From contig NZ_JAAONY010000003.1 of assembly GCF_011602085.1 (NCBI RefSeq), forward strand, positions 310,001 through 374,000: 64,000 bases of DNA, in the 5' to 3' direction. This document shows, piece by piece, positions 46,574-56,900 of this stretch. Each line of letters begins with the position of its first letter. Position 1 is the stretch's first letter. The notes under the pieces were generated by a model, which saw only the letters and a list, made by a program, of their open reading frames with translations, had not been told where the DNA came from and ran no database searches. Both the position numbers and the translations under genes were made by a program. The DNA comes from Pseudoteredinibacter isoporae. Lineage in GTDB: Bacteria; Pseudomonadota; Gammaproteobacteria; Pseudomonadales; Cellvibrionaceae.

Positions 46574-47524
46574 TTATTGCGTTCTACTTAGCGATTGTTC
46601 AGACTGTTGATACTTCTCAGGGTTACTTGCATAGTCGGCCGGCTTATCCAACTTGGCTTTATGGAAAGGTGCCAAGCACTGATGCAAAAAGCTCTTGGGA
46701 TATTCAGGATTCAACAAACCAATATCCCCGACCTCGCGCCGTTTTGGCCAATAGAAAGTCCCGAAGACCAAATCCCAAATAATCAGATTGTTGCCGTAGT
46801 TGCTATTGGATTCCCGAATCACCTTTGAATGATGGAATCGGTGCAACTCCGCCATGGCGAACACGTAGTTGAACGGTCCCAGTTTCAATTTGATATTGGA
46901 ATGCTGAAACAGTCCATGTATACCGGTGGTGACAAAATACAGAGCCAACACTTCGGCGTTGGCCCCCAATAAAATAAATGGCAAGGTTTCAGGAATGTGA
47001 AGCAGAATTTTCTCTACCGGATGAAAGCGCGCCGCATTGAGCCAATACAGTCGCTCTACGCTATGGTGAACCGCATGAAAGCGCCATAGAAACGAGACCT
47101 CATGGGCCCAGCGATGCACCCAGTATCGCCCAAACTCCGCCAAGAGCAATGCCAACACCAGCTGCAAAGCCAGGGGCCAATGGTGAGGCCAGCTCTGTCC
47201 ATCAAAGAACTGCAGATTCTGACTGCACCAGATAGTCGCGCTCGCCAAGGCGGTAATCCAGAAGGCGCTGAGTAATCTGGGCCACAGGGATTGGATCAAC
47301 AGCAAATAAATGACATCCGTTTTTACGTCCCCATGATTCCGGCTCCAGGCTTCTCGGTACGGCGTCCACCATTCCAGGAAAATCATCCAGGGAATGGCCC
47401 AGGCCAATATGACGACAAAAGGTGCCAGTGCCGGGTTTTCCAGGGGGCCGAATAAGGAAGAACAGATCCACAACCCGCCCAACAACACCATCGGGAAGGC
47501 AATATATGGCATGTAACGTTGCAT
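46574..47524 (-). CDS. Sterol desaturase / fatty acid hydroxylase superfamily protein
   Basis: Four or five membrane segments surround the eight-histidine di-iron set: HRWAHEV, FHAVHHS, HGLFQHSN and ELHRFHHSK. The 316-aa protein fits bacterial members of the superfamily, which hydroxylate or desaturate lipids using O2. The substrate is unknown. The frame starts near 47524. The CatA-like gene is divergent, ~165 bp away. Confidence 0.86.
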   Translation of the reverse strand: MQRYMPYIAFPMVLLGGLWICSSLFGPLENPALAPFVVILAWAIPWMIFLEWWTPYREAWSRNHGDVKTDVIYLLLIQSLWPRLLSAFWITALASATIWCSQNLQFFDGQSWPHHWPLALQLVLALLLAEFGRYWVHRWAHEVSFLWRFHAVHHSVERLYWLNAARFHPVEKILLHIPETLPFILLGANAEVLALYFVTTGIHGLFQHSNIKLKLGPFNYVFAMAELHRFHHSKVIRESNSNYGNNLIIWDLVFGTFYWPKRREVGDIGLLNPEYPKSFLHQCLAPFHKAKLDKPADYASNPEKYQQSEQSLSRTQ

Positions 47525-47689
47525 AGCAGGGAGCCTCGGATATCGTGTTTATTTTTATGGAATCAATGTTACCCATTATTTCAAGCATCGGTCAAGAGAG
47601 AAACCAAGAGCCATGGATTAAGCCGTGACAGCGCCCAAACGACGCTCTAAGATGCGCTCTCGCCAAACTTCAGCCAAAGGAGCAACACG

Positions 47690-48334
47690 GTGAAGATTGA
47701 TATGGCCAAATGGCCAAGAAGGGAGCACTTTGAGTTTTATCAGGGTTTCCAGGAGCCTTACTGGGGTTGCTGTGTCGATCTCGAGGTCGGTAAGCTTTTT
47801 CAGCTCAGTAAAAGCATGGGGTTTTCCTTCACCTCTGCCCTGCTGTTTGCGGCAACCAAAGCCGCCAATCACATTGAGAATCTGCGCTATCGAATCGTTG
47901 ACGGCGATGTTTTCGCTTACGACACCGTGCATATCTCCAATGTGTTTATGCGAGCCAACCAACTGTTCAGCTTTGGCTATGTTGAATACAAAGATGATTT
48001 TCGACAGCACTGCCGGGATTTCCTGAGCAAACAGGAAGAAGCCCGCACGGCGACGCGAATTTTTATGGATGAAGAATCAGGCCAGCCAAATGCACTGCAC
48101 TTTTCCGCTCTGCCCTGGTTGAATTTCAGCAGCATGAGTCATGCGAGAGCATTTTCTGCCTCGGAAGGCTGCCCCAAAGTCTCCATCGGAAAAATCAGCG
48201 AGAACGCGGGTAAGAAAGTCTTGCCGTTTTCTGTGCATGTGCATCACGGCTTTGTGGATGGTTACCATATGGCTTTGTATATCGAGGCCTTGCAAGATAT
48301 CGTGAACCACTTTGAAACGAACATTCCCGCATAG
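47690..48334 (+). CDS. Chloramphenicol acetyltransferase-like protein (CatA family)
   Basis: The 214-aa protein begins with KWPRREHFEFYQGFQEPYWG, the CatA N-terminal signature, and has the catalytic motif VHVHHGFVDGYHM (HHxxxDG). FRYRIVDGD-like and ALPWLNFSSMSHA segments also match type-A chloramphenicol acetyltransferases. The start is GTG with AAGGAG at 8 nt. CatA-like proteins in environmental chromosomes often confer low-level or no resistance; activity on chloramphenicol is not established. No mobile element is next to it. Confidence 0.85.
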   Translation: MKIDMAKWPRREHFEFYQGFQEPYWGCCVDLEVGKLFQLSKSMGFSFTSALLFAATKAANHIENLRYRIVDGDVFAYDTVHISNVFMRANQLFSFGYVEYKDDFRQHCRDFLSKQEEARTATRIFMDEESGQPNALHFSALPWLNFSSMSHARAFSASEGCPKVSIGKISENAGKKVLPFSVHVHHGFVDGYHMALYIEALQDIVNHFETNIPA

Positions 48335-48599
48335 CAAAACCATCAGCTGACTTCCCAGGCACTCGGTAGTCAGCACGTCTCCCAATTCAACGCCTTTTTC
48401 CGTCCCCATCTACACCCAAATCTAATCGCCTGGAACTACAGGCAAAAGCATTAAGCTCATACTTTTTTACCAATTCAACGAGCCTTTCCTGCGCTCAGTT
48501 TTCATACAGAAAAATCGTGATAGAGTTCACAAAAATCAAGCAAAGGGTTGCGACTGCCCTGAGCAAAAGCAGCAGACGCTTCAAGAAGGAGCCGCCACA

Positions 48600-51440
48600 A
48601 TGTTTGAAGTTAACCCCACCTCGGCTGACGATATCACCACTGAAGAGCCAAGCTCGTCCTCCATCCATGACATTGAAGCGCTGCTTGATGAAGGAAAAAG
48701 CCTGGAAGATATCCTGGATCTGGACCCAGCTGCGGCGGGGTCACAAAGCGGCAATGGCTCCAGCGTTGCCAATGCCGTTCGATTCAGTTTGAACGGTGGT
48801 GAAGTTATTCCCCTGGCCGGCTTTGAAACCCGCGCCGCGGGCGGCGAATTGTTTCCAGACCTTCCACAAGAACAAACCGCAGACCTCCAGGTTTTTGCCG
48901 AACTCAGCATTCATATTGCCGATGGCAACGACGGCTTGCTCAATAGCCAGGAAATTCAATCCGTTTTGATTCATGGACAAGCCACAGGTTTGGATGCCGT
49001 GACCGGCAGCAGAATCGACATTGAAATCCGAAATCAAAATGGCCTCACGATAAACACCCATGCCACCCTTGATGAAAACGGGAATTATCAACTGACAAGC
49101 GACTTGAGTGGCTTTCAGGATGGCGATCAAATTACCGCCACCGCTACGCTCAGGGACAATGCTGGAAACGAGCTGAGTCAACAAGATCAATCCCTCGTGG
49201 ATCTTGCCTTACAAGGCACAATTAACATCGACATTGATGATGGCGGCGACGGCGTTATCAGTCAGAACGAACAAAGCGTTGTCAACATTAGCGGCCGTTA
49301 TCAGGGCGCTGAAGCGCCTGCCAATAATCAAATTGTAATCACTATCGAGGACGGCAATGGTCAAACACTTAGCGTGCAAACCACTATTGATGACGAAGGT
49401 CGCTACACGGTAGATGTTAATTTGTCTGCGTTCTCAGGCGAGATAAATGCCACAGCAGAAGCCCAGGACCCAGCAGGAAACGCTATCCAAGCAAGCGACA
49501 ACAGCCGCATAGACGCACTGCTTGAAGGAACGATTGATATCACCATTAACGATGGCGGTGACGAACGTTTGAATTCCACAGAACTGGAGAACGTCTCCAT
49601 TACAGGCCAAATACACAGTGAAGAAATTCAGACAGGTGATATCGTTACCCTTCTCATCAAGGACGACAGCGGCAATCAAATTGAACAGCAAGCGACAGTA
49701 GACAACAATGGGCGGTATGAAGTTATTGCCGACCTCAGCAATTTCCAAAACGGTGACATTGTTACCGCTATCGCGACCATCAGCGATAAGGCTGGCAATA
49801 CTTTAAACACCGAAGATACCAGCAGAATCGATGCGGGCTATGAAGGCAATATTAGCGTTACCATTCTCGATGGTGGCGACGAGCTGATTAATATTGGCGA
49901 TGCGCAAAATACAACGATCAGCGGACAAGTGAACCAGGAAGCAAACGCGAGCAACATCGTGCAGCTGTTGATTCAGGATCAAAGCGGCAACAGCATCACC
50001 ACCCAAGCCACGATCGATGCCAATGGACAATACAGCCTGCAACAGGACTTCAGCAGCTTCAATCAAGGCGACACGGTCACCGTTATCGCCAATAGCAGCG
50101 ACGCTGCTGGCAACATTATCAGCGCCAGCGACAGTTCCGTCCTCGAAGCACCGGCTCCACTCCCTTTGCTGCAAGCCAATGATGATGAAAATGAATTTCA
50201 CGGGCACGCCATTACGGGGAATGTCATCGGCGGCTCCGGCGCCGATGTCTACACCGGCCCTGTTCAGATCAGCAGTATTCTCTATCGTGGCGTGACAATC
50301 GATTTAAATACCGCTGTCAGCAACCAAAACGGTACCACCAATAATGGTCAGAGCTTCACTTATTCTGTATCGGCCGGCGGACAACTTACCCTGAATAACC
50401 ATGACGAACTCAGCACCCTGACATTCGAGCGCGATGGCAATTACAGCTTTTTAGTCGGCACCCAGAACGTTGAAAACAACGAACAGATATCCTACACATT
50501 GGAAGACGAGCAAGGACAAAGTGACGCCGCTGTTTTAACGTTGATTATTCCAACCAATGGGGCAGACACATTGACAGGAACCGATCAAGCCGGCGGTGAT
50601 AATCTGTTTGGCCTGGACGGAAACGACAACATCAGCGGACTTGATGGTAATGATACCATCGCAGGTGGCGATGGCGCGGATACGCTACACGGTAATGAGG
50701 GTAACGATCATCTGCTAGGTGGCAGCGGCTTTGACGAGCTTCACGGTGGAGACGGCAATGACATCATCGAAGCCGGCAACGGCCGAGATGAAGCCTATGG
50801 CGGAGACGGAGATGACACCATCGACGGTGGCAGCTGGCATGATTTGATTTATGGCGGCAGTGGTAACGATACGTTGATTGGCAACACCGGCATGGACATC
50901 ATTCTTGGTGAAGACGGTAACGACAATATCCACGGTGGCGACTGGGACGACAGTATTTCAGGCGGTGATGGTGACGACATTATTCGCGGCGGCCGAGGCC
51001 TGGATGTTATGTTGGGCGGCGATGGAAACGACACGTTTATCTTTAACCAGGAAGATAACGTCAGTAGCTCACAGACCAATCGGGACACCATCTATAGTTT
51101 TAACGACAGCGAAGATATTCTTAACCTTGGTGATCTTCTGGCCAACTACGACCCAGGTGCAGGTGACAGCATCACGGACTTTTTGGATATTCAATTTCTG
51201 AACACTGATCAAATGGTCCCGAACACCGACCACAACAACTCCGTCCCAGGAAACGTCAGGCCGACGCTTAACAATGGTGTTATCGATACGGTCATTCGAA
51301 TTGATGTCGACGGTGACGGTTCCTTCAATGGAAACACCCAGGAAATTGTACTGGCCGATGTTGATCTAAGCAGCCTCGGCAGCACGGAGGAAGAAATCCT
51401 GCAAGCACTGATCAATAACGGAACCCTTGTTTACGATTAA
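48600..51440 (+). CDS. RTX/Ig-like repeat adhesin, type I secretion target
   Basis: The 946-aa acidic protein has no Sec signal. Near the N-terminus is DLDPAAAGS (43-47), a LapG-like cleavage motif. Four ~100-residue Ig-like repeats follow (from ~residue 100; each starts like IDIDDGGDGVIS), then a linker and RTX nonapeptides of type GGDGNDTI (~655-810). The C-terminal ~130 residues form a type I secretion signal region of the T1SS-143 kind (VIDTVIRIDVDGDGS, ILQALINNGTLVYD). The segment before the cleavage motif is only 43 residues, so the usual retention module is missing or very reduced. No secretion genes lie nearby. The ribosome binding site is AAGGAG. Confidence 0.85.
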   Translation: MFEVNPTSADDITTEEPSSSSIHDIEALLDEGKSLEDILDLDPAAAGSQSGNGSSVANAVRFSLNGGEVIPLAGFETRAAGGELFPDLPQEQTADLQVFAELSIHIADGNDGLLNSQEIQSVLIHGQATGLDAVTGSRIDIEIRNQNGLTINTHATLDENGNYQLTSDLSGFQDGDQITATATLRDNAGNELSQQDQSLVDLALQGTINIDIDDGGDGVISQNEQSVVNISGRYQGAEAPANNQIVITIEDGNGQTLSVQTTIDDEGRYTVDVNLSAFSGEINATAEAQDPAGNAIQASDNSRIDALLEGTIDITINDGGDERLNSTELENVSITGQIHSEEIQTGDIVTLLIKDDSGNQIEQQATVDNNGRYEVIADLSNFQNGDIVTAIATISDKAGNTLNTEDTSRIDAGYEGNISVTILDGGDELINIGDAQNTTISGQVNQEANASNIVQLLIQDQSGNSITTQATIDANGQYSLQQDFSSFNQGDTVTVIANSSDAAGNIISASDSSVLEAPAPLPLLQANDDENEFHGHAITGNVIGGSGADVYTGPVQISSILYRGVTIDLNTAVSNQNGTTNNGQSFTYSVSAGGQLTLNNHDELSTLTFERDGNYSFLVGTQNVENNEQISYTLEDEQGQSDAAVLTLIIPTNGADTLTGTDQAGGDNLFGLDGNDNISGLDGNDTIAGGDGADTLHGNEGNDHLLGGSGFDELHGGDGNDIIEAGNGRDEAYGGDGDDTIDGGSWHDLIYGGSGNDTLIGNTGMDIILGEDGNDNIHGGDWDDSISGGDGDDIIRGGRGLDVMLGGDGNDTFIFNQEDNVSSSQTNRDTIYSFNDSEDILNLGDLLANYDPGAGDSITDFLDIQFLNTDQMVPNTDHNNSVPGNVRPTLNNGVIDTVIRIDVDGDGSFNGNTQEIVLADVDLSSLGSTEEEILQALINNGTLVYD

Positions 51441-51454
51441 AAACCGATTTGCAC

Positions 51455-52033
51455 CTAAAAACCGAGCCCCGACAACGTCGTATCGGCAATTCCCCAAAGC
51501 TCTGCTTCATCATGAACTTGAGTGGAAAGCGTATTGATACCCGTTGCCAAAGACTGCAGACAAAGTGCCAGCGCGCGACTGTTCTGCTTACGATCAATCA
51601 GCTTTTCCTTTTTGGCGCGCTCAACAGCAGCTTCCAGGGCATGAATAGCGTTATCAATTTTGCTTTCAAGAGCCTGCGCCGTCGCCTTTGGCATGGCGCT
51701 GCCCTCATTGAGAGTATTAATAATCAGACAGCCTCGGTGCAATTTGTCTTTTGCTCGCAAGCGACATAACACCCGAAAGCAATTTCGGATTGCTTCATTT
51801 GCTGGAATATCTTCATCTTGCAACTGCTGCATCGGGTTATGGCTTAGGTACAGGTTCATGGATTCTTCAAACAAAGCATCGAGCGATTCGAAACTGTTGT
51901 AGAAGCTGGAACGGGTAATGGACAAGCGCTCACACAAGGATTTTACAGAAACGCCGGAATAGCCTTTCTGCCAGAACTCGTTCATCGCCACCATGACAGC
52001 AGCCTCTCGATCAAATTGTCTGGGACGAGCCAT
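51455..52033 (-). CDS. TetR/AcrR-family transcriptional regulator
   Basis: The 192-aa protein has a TetR helix-turn-helix (DREAAVMVAMNEFWQKGYSGVSVKSLCERLSITRSSFYNSF) and a ligand-binding helical C-domain with LHRGCLIINTLNEGS, as in the NemR/YxaF-like group. It is divergent from the CMD gene, with a long palindrome between them. A TATAAT at 52090-52095 on the minus strand followed by GGCCCGCG is a likely -10 for this gene. Confidence 0.88.
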   Translation of the reverse strand: MARPRQFDREAAVMVAMNEFWQKGYSGVSVKSLCERLSITRSSFYNSFESLDALFEESMNLYLSHNPMQQLQDEDIPANEAIRNCFRVLCRLRAKDKLHRGCLIINTLNEGSAMPKATAQALESKIDNAIHALEAAVERAKKEKLIDRKQNSRALALCLQSLATGINTLSTQVHDEAELWGIADTTLSGLGF

Positions 52034-52140
52034 GGAATCTCCCTAAATTACTGATAACACCCAACCGCGCAAAACAGCCTTCGCGGGCCATTATAGAAAA
52101 GCCTTGTCAGCTTTGCCCCTATTCTAGTCGCAAAAGTTTT

Positions 52141-52182
52141 GTTTTAATCATATTGTACACACATGTACAATATGATTAAAAC
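52141..52182. promoter_or_regulatory. Perfect 42-bp palindromic operator between tetR-like and CMD genes
   Basis: Two 19-bp arms (52141-52159 and 52164-52182) are perfect inverted copies around the spacer CACA. The inner ends are TGTACA, each itself a palindrome. It lies 48 bp upstream of the CMD start codon and ~50 bp upstream of the probable -10 of the TetR gene, so it most likely controls the CMD gene. The size fits two TetR dimers. Confidence 0.75.
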
Positions 52183-52229
52183 ACCAAAACAGTCAGTCTA
52201 AAACACAATAAAAACCAGGAGCCCAGATC

Positions 52230-52784
52230 ATGGCGGAATTTACCTTCCACACTACCGAAACTGAAGACCCAAAACGCAAAGCACTATTGGAGAAAGCCCA
52301 GGCTGGTTATGGCATGATTCCCAACATGATCGCCGGTCTATCAGAATCACCCGAAGCGGCCGAAGCCTACATGGCTCTTTCCAAATATTTTGTAAAAGGC
52401 AGCCTGACGAAAGAACAACAACACGTTGTCTGGTTTACCGCCAATGCCGAACATGGCTGCGAATACTGCATGACCGGCCACACCGGCATTGCCATGATGG
52501 ATAAAATCGACCAAAGTGTCATCGACTCCGCCCGCAATGTAGAAGCCTACCAAGACCCCAAACTCGAAGCCTTGCGCCAGTTTACACTGACTATGATTCG
52601 CCAACGCGGCTGGGCCAGCGACGAGGAAGTACAAGCCTTTTTAGATGCCGGTTACACAAAACAGAATATTATGGACGTGATTATCGGCATCGCTCACAAA
52701 ACGATTTCGAACTACGCCAATCACTTAATGCAAACGCCGCTGGATAAAGGGATGGATGCGTTGGCTTGGAAAAAGCCCGCTTAA
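52230..52784 (+). CDS. Carboxymuconolactone decarboxylase / AhpD-like protein
   Basis: The 184-aa protein has the AhpD-like core with TANAEHGCEYCMTGHTGIAM, containing the CxxC and His that form the redox site of AhpD, and ADEEVQAFLDAGYTKQNIMDVIIGIAHKTISNYANHL. AhpD-type proteins reduce peroxides or electrophiles; CMD enzymes act on lactones. The CxxC favours a redox role. The ribosome binding site AGGAG is 8 nt upstream. Divergent TetR gene and palindrome suggest induction by an electrophile or peroxide, which is inference. Confidence 0.86.
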   Translation: MAEFTFHTTETEDPKRKALLEKAQAGYGMIPNMIAGLSESPEAAEAYMALSKYFVKGSLTKEQQHVVWFTANAEHGCEYCMTGHTGIAMMDKIDQSVIDSARNVEAYQDPKLEALRQFTLTMIRQRGWASDEEVQAFLDAGYTKQNIMDVIIGIAHKTISNYANHLMQTPLDKGMDALAWKKPA

Positions 52785-52809
52785 AACAGGTTCAGTCACC
52801 GTATCAGAC

Positions 52810-52833
52810 AAACTCGGTTTTAAAGCCGAGTTT
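52810..52833 (+). terminator. Hairpin after the CMD gene
   Basis: AAACTCGG pairs with CCGAGTTT around an 8-nt loop, 26 bp past the CMD stop. Only three T follow. Confidence 0.45.
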
Positions 52834-52899
52834 GCCATGATCGAATATCGAGAAGACACTTTCATCAGGTTGCCACCCCAACCTGAACAAGATGCGCTT

Positions 52900-53139
52900 T
52901 TACGGGCACTCTTCCTTAGCCAACTCAATCGCCGCGCTAATCGCACTTTTCGCTTGAGGACTGTTTTTCCAGCAAGTCGTATTCAACATACTTGCCACAC
53001 GCTCCGTGATCTCTTCAGTTCGATATTTTCGAAGCTCAGAGAAAGAACTGATACCGATTTCTTCAAGGCGCTGAATAACAGAGGGGCCTACGCCTTTTAG
53101 GGATAGGAGTTTGTCTTTTTCATTTTGGTTAAAAGTCAT
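52900..53139 (-). CDS. Small helix-hairpin-helix protein
   Basis: A 79-aa protein with a helix-hairpin-helix motif, LLSLKGVGPSVIQRLEEIGISSFSELRK, and a C-terminal helix with NTTCWKNSPQAKSAISAAIELAKEE. It resembles small HHH proteins of marine gammaproteobacteria, some annotated in the pathogenicity-locus/Cdd1 group. DNA or nucleotide binding is plausible. It is the last gene before the AT-rich accessory segment. Confidence 0.75.
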   Translation of the reverse strand: MTFNQNEKDKLLSLKGVGPSVIQRLEEIGISSFSELRKYRTEEITERVASMLNTTCWKNSPQAKSAISAAIELAKEECP

Positions 53140-53599
53140 AGTTGTTTACGAATTAGGTAAGCACAGGACATTGATGCAGCTATTATTACCTCTGAGTTTG
53201 TTTTATATCAACTATAAGATGGCTGTCGATTATGCGCTTACCGAATCCATTTTCTCACTCTATTCGCAGGAACAGGAACTGACCATCCACTTTAATTGAG
53301 AGCTATCCGCCACTCTGTTAGGCCTCCTCTACTTAATTTCAATTTACTAGCAAGACATAAATTCTAATTAGCTTTAATTTCGAGGAATGATTGAGAGCTT
53401 CATGAAAGAAGCCCACCATTAAAATATAGCAAGCGTCAACCTAGATAAAAATATAGAATATGGGCTAAAATAGGAGTCTCTATCAACTCAATAGACTACA
53501 AATCGACACCTGCTACTAGCTCTTAATGCCCTCCAGATATGAATCAGAAATTCAAGATTATTCCTAGGTGAGACATACCGAATTAAAAACCAACAAATA
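53140..53599. other. AT-rich intergenic segment at the edge of the accessory insert
   Basis: About 460 bp without a supported gene. A frame at 53111-53299 (plus) overlaps the HHH gene start and is not called. The base composition falls clearly from here on compared with the preceding genes. No tRNA, direct repeat or integrase is visible. Confidence 0.4.
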
Positions 53600-53950
53600 T
53601 TAATCCCCCTTTGTTAGCTTACAATTTCCAATCTTATAAAGATCAACGCCAAGCCCAGTTGTAGTGCCTACAGACCTATCTGAACCATAGGAATATACTA
53701 AAACACAAGTATATTGACCGACTTCAACTGTCTTTCTTATGTAGTCATTCCCCCACGGATCTTTCGGTAGCACCTCAGAATCCAGGCTAAATAGGTATTC
53801 ATACATTTGGAGTTCTGTTTCACTATACAAATCACTGTACTTATCAGGTGTATCAATAAAATTGGGAATGTAAATAAACCCAAGTACAAGTAACAACATA
53901 AAAGAGCTAATAACTACGATCTTGCGCTTCTGCCCAATCATTGTATTCAT
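53600..53950 (-). CDS. Membrane-anchored GspG-C-terminal-like protein, putative immunity partner
   Basis: A 116-aa protein with one N-terminal membrane helix (residues ~11-28) and a C-terminal part resembling the end of type II pseudopilin GspG: LPKDPWGNDY (61-70), VLVYSYGSDRSVG and DLYKIG. It lacks the prepilin peptidase site and the Glu at +5 of pseudopilins, so it is not a normal T2SS subunit. It begins inside the 3' end of the RHS gene (44 bp overlap), the usual place of an immunity gene, and topology puts its domain in the periplasm. The immunity role is inference. Confidence 0.65.
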   Translation of the reverse strand: MNTMIGQKRKIVVISSFMLLLVLGFIYIPNFIDTPDKYSDLYSETELQMYEYLFSLDSEVLPKDPWGNDYIRKTVEVGQYTCVLVYSYGSDRSVGTTTGLGVDLYKIGNCKLTKGD

Positions 53951-56900
53951 TCTCTATTTCTTCCCCTATTTGATAAATATTTCCATGCCTTTCCCCGCGA
54001 TCATCATATTTATTATGGGGTTCACTCCATCCCCAACCAACAAAAATGTCCCCCCAATCAGTCATCCCCCTTCCGATAAGCCCACCATAACTATGCAATA
54101 GTTCATGAGCCAAAATCCCAGTCAACTCGCCACCAGTTTCATACATTGGATCAATAAAAATAACCCCTAATCCATTTGTTCGCCCCAGTGTTCTACGACC
54201 AGGTTGATCCTCCAAATCCTTGACTTGAACTACGCCAAAAGTTCCTAAAGAAAAAACTCCTCCAATACGAGATATTATGTCAGGCCGATATCTAGCAATC
54301 CATTCGTACGCTTTTGCGATATCTGAAAGCACTAGCTCCCGCAACCGATCACAACTCCGATTATCTCCCCTATTGCAGTAGTGATTCAGTCTGAAACGCT
54401 CTTTTCGTGTGTTTTCTGCATCAATAACCGCAGGCTTGTCAGACTTTTTATCCTTTTCCTCTTTCTTTGGAGCATCAGAATCTGAGCGATTATCACCGGT
54501 AACCCAGCCATCGTAGTCATCTTCTTCCTGCGGCGTATAAGCCCCTACACCCCAGAGCCAAGCATTCAATGCACCCTGCGGCCCTGGTCCCGGACACGCT
54601 GGAGGCCCGTCTCTAGGACATGTTGCACCGGGCGCATCTTCAACCTCATAGCCATTCAAATCGACGTATTTAAGAGGGTTGTTATACGCATAAGTATAAC
54701 GATTGTAATTTCTCCCATTGTCCGGCTCCGACGTTACAGGATCTGGACTCATCATCTTACCCAATTCCGCCGAATAAACCCGCCCATTCATATGAATAAT
54801 ATCCACACCCGAAAGATGCTCATGGCCGGTGTAACCTCGATCAAAGTTATCGATGCTTGCAGGTGCTTGATAAGCGCTGGCCCAATCGGTGGCACTGCGT
54901 CGTTTACCCCAGGCATCGTAGCTTACTTCGCCTAGAACGCTGCCATCACTTTCTTTACTGATCGTGGTAATTGAGCCTAAATGATCACGGTGCAGGTATT
55001 CATGATCCGTACTTGGCGCACTGCCCGTTTTCTCTCTGCGCATCATGACCACGCGGCCATTGGCTCTCACCAGATGGCGATACTCGGTTATGCTGCCTTG
55101 AGCAATAACTTCAAAGTTACCGCCGACATAATGAGTCACCCTGTCCGCTTGCCCGGTTTCTTGATAAAGCTGGCGATAACGGGCTCGATTCGGTCCATAG
55201 CTGAACTCATAGCGATGACTGCCTTCGGTTAAGGTCAGTGGCTTGTTGTAGCTGCTCCAGGTTGCACCGGGCATATTGTCGCCGGCGAAGAAGTTGCCAT
55301 TGTCATCGTAGCTGTAGTTGGAAGCCACACCATTCAATACGGTATCAATCACCGCATTGGCTCGGGTAGTACTGTAACCGTAGATTCCAATGTCCGATTT
55401 CAAGGTGATGTTATCGGTTTCGTCAAAGCCATAATCGACTTTGGTTTGACCGGCGACCTGAGCGCTGGTTAAACGATCCAAATTGTCGTAGGTAAAGACT
55501 TCGCTCAGATTGCGCGTAACATCCTGGCGTTGGGTCATATTGCCCAGATTGTCATAGGCGTAGTTAAAATGTTGTAAGGCGTTATTGTCCGCTTTTACCG
55601 TTTGCTGCGAAGTCACTCGCAAACTGTTCGCCGCGTAAGCTTGAGTTAGTGTGCTGCCATCCCCCATCCATTGCTCAGTTAAGCGTCCTGCCGCATCCGT
55701 ATTGACCAGCTGGTAATACACCTCGGTATCGGCATCGTTCGTAACACGCTCTAGGAAGCCCAAATCATTGTATTGATAACGTGCTTTCCAACCGCTCGGA
55801 CTCCCCGGAGTTACCGGATACGTTATGGTTTCCAGATTGCCTTCACTGTCATAACTCATGCCCTCGGTGTAACTCACACTTTGGATCTGAGTGGTGGTTG
55901 AGGTTAAGCGACCAAACTGACCGGCCGCGTACGCGTATTGACGACTAAAGCCCGGCATGCTTTCACGATGCAGTTTACCCAAGCCCATATTGCCATTGGC
56001 GGTATTATCATATTCCCATGTGGTTGTGCCTTCGGGTTCATAGCGATGCGTCATACGCCCCAAAAGGTCATAAGCAAACTGCACACTTTGACTCGCCGCC
56101 CACATTTTCGGGCTGACCTCTTTGGTGCGCTGCCCTAACGCGTTGTACTCGTAACTGTACACACCGTGGCTCGGGTCATCCTGCTGTGTCATACGCCCCA
56201 GGCGGTCGTATTGATACAACACTGAAAACTGTTTGCTTAACCCCACCGCACTGCGCACGCGTGTGCGCTGACCCGCCGCGTTATAGCTAAAATCAGTTTT
56301 AGTGCCTGCCTTATCAACAGATTCAATCAACCAACCATTGGCATTGGTTTTTGCCACCTGACGACGATTGGCATTATCTTTCACCCCTGCTTCAAAACCG
56401 TCGTAATCAAACGTGGTATCGGAAACATTATCAGCAGCATCGACCGAACTGATTCGGTGATAGGCATCATAGTGGGTAGTATTCCAAATTCGAGGGTCAC
56501 CATCGAAGTATGGCTCGGAAACTCGATACTGGCGACCATGGGCATCGTATTGTGTATCCTTGTTGACGTAGCGACCGTCGAAGCTTTGGGTGCGGACACG
56601 TACCGGGCGACCTAACATATCGTAGAAAGTTCGTACGGCGGGTTTGCCTGAAGGGACAACCTCTGTGTAATACTTCGCTCCATTATTTTGCCCGGAGGTA
56701 TCACGGCGCATAGCGTACTGAACCGTATTCCCATCAGGCAACACTGTCCCCGTCGAAGAACCGTAATTGTCAAAAGAGAAAGTTTGAGTCAGGCCGTTAG
56801 CGTCTTGTTGAGAAGTTAGAAACCCTTCTCGAGACCAAGCGTATGAAGCCTTATGCCCTACAGCATTATGCATAGATTTAGGCTGTAACCCCCAACTATG

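Noticed and set aside
50560-51030. Tandem repeat array of CRISPR type
   Set aside because: The periodicity is the 27-bp coding repeat of RTX nonapeptides within the adhesin gene; no CRISPR array or cas gene is in the window.
53111-53299. 62-residue plus-strand frame at the edge of the AT-rich region
   Set aside because: It overlaps the start of the HHH gene, lacks a ribosome binding site and resembles chance coding in AT-rich DNA.
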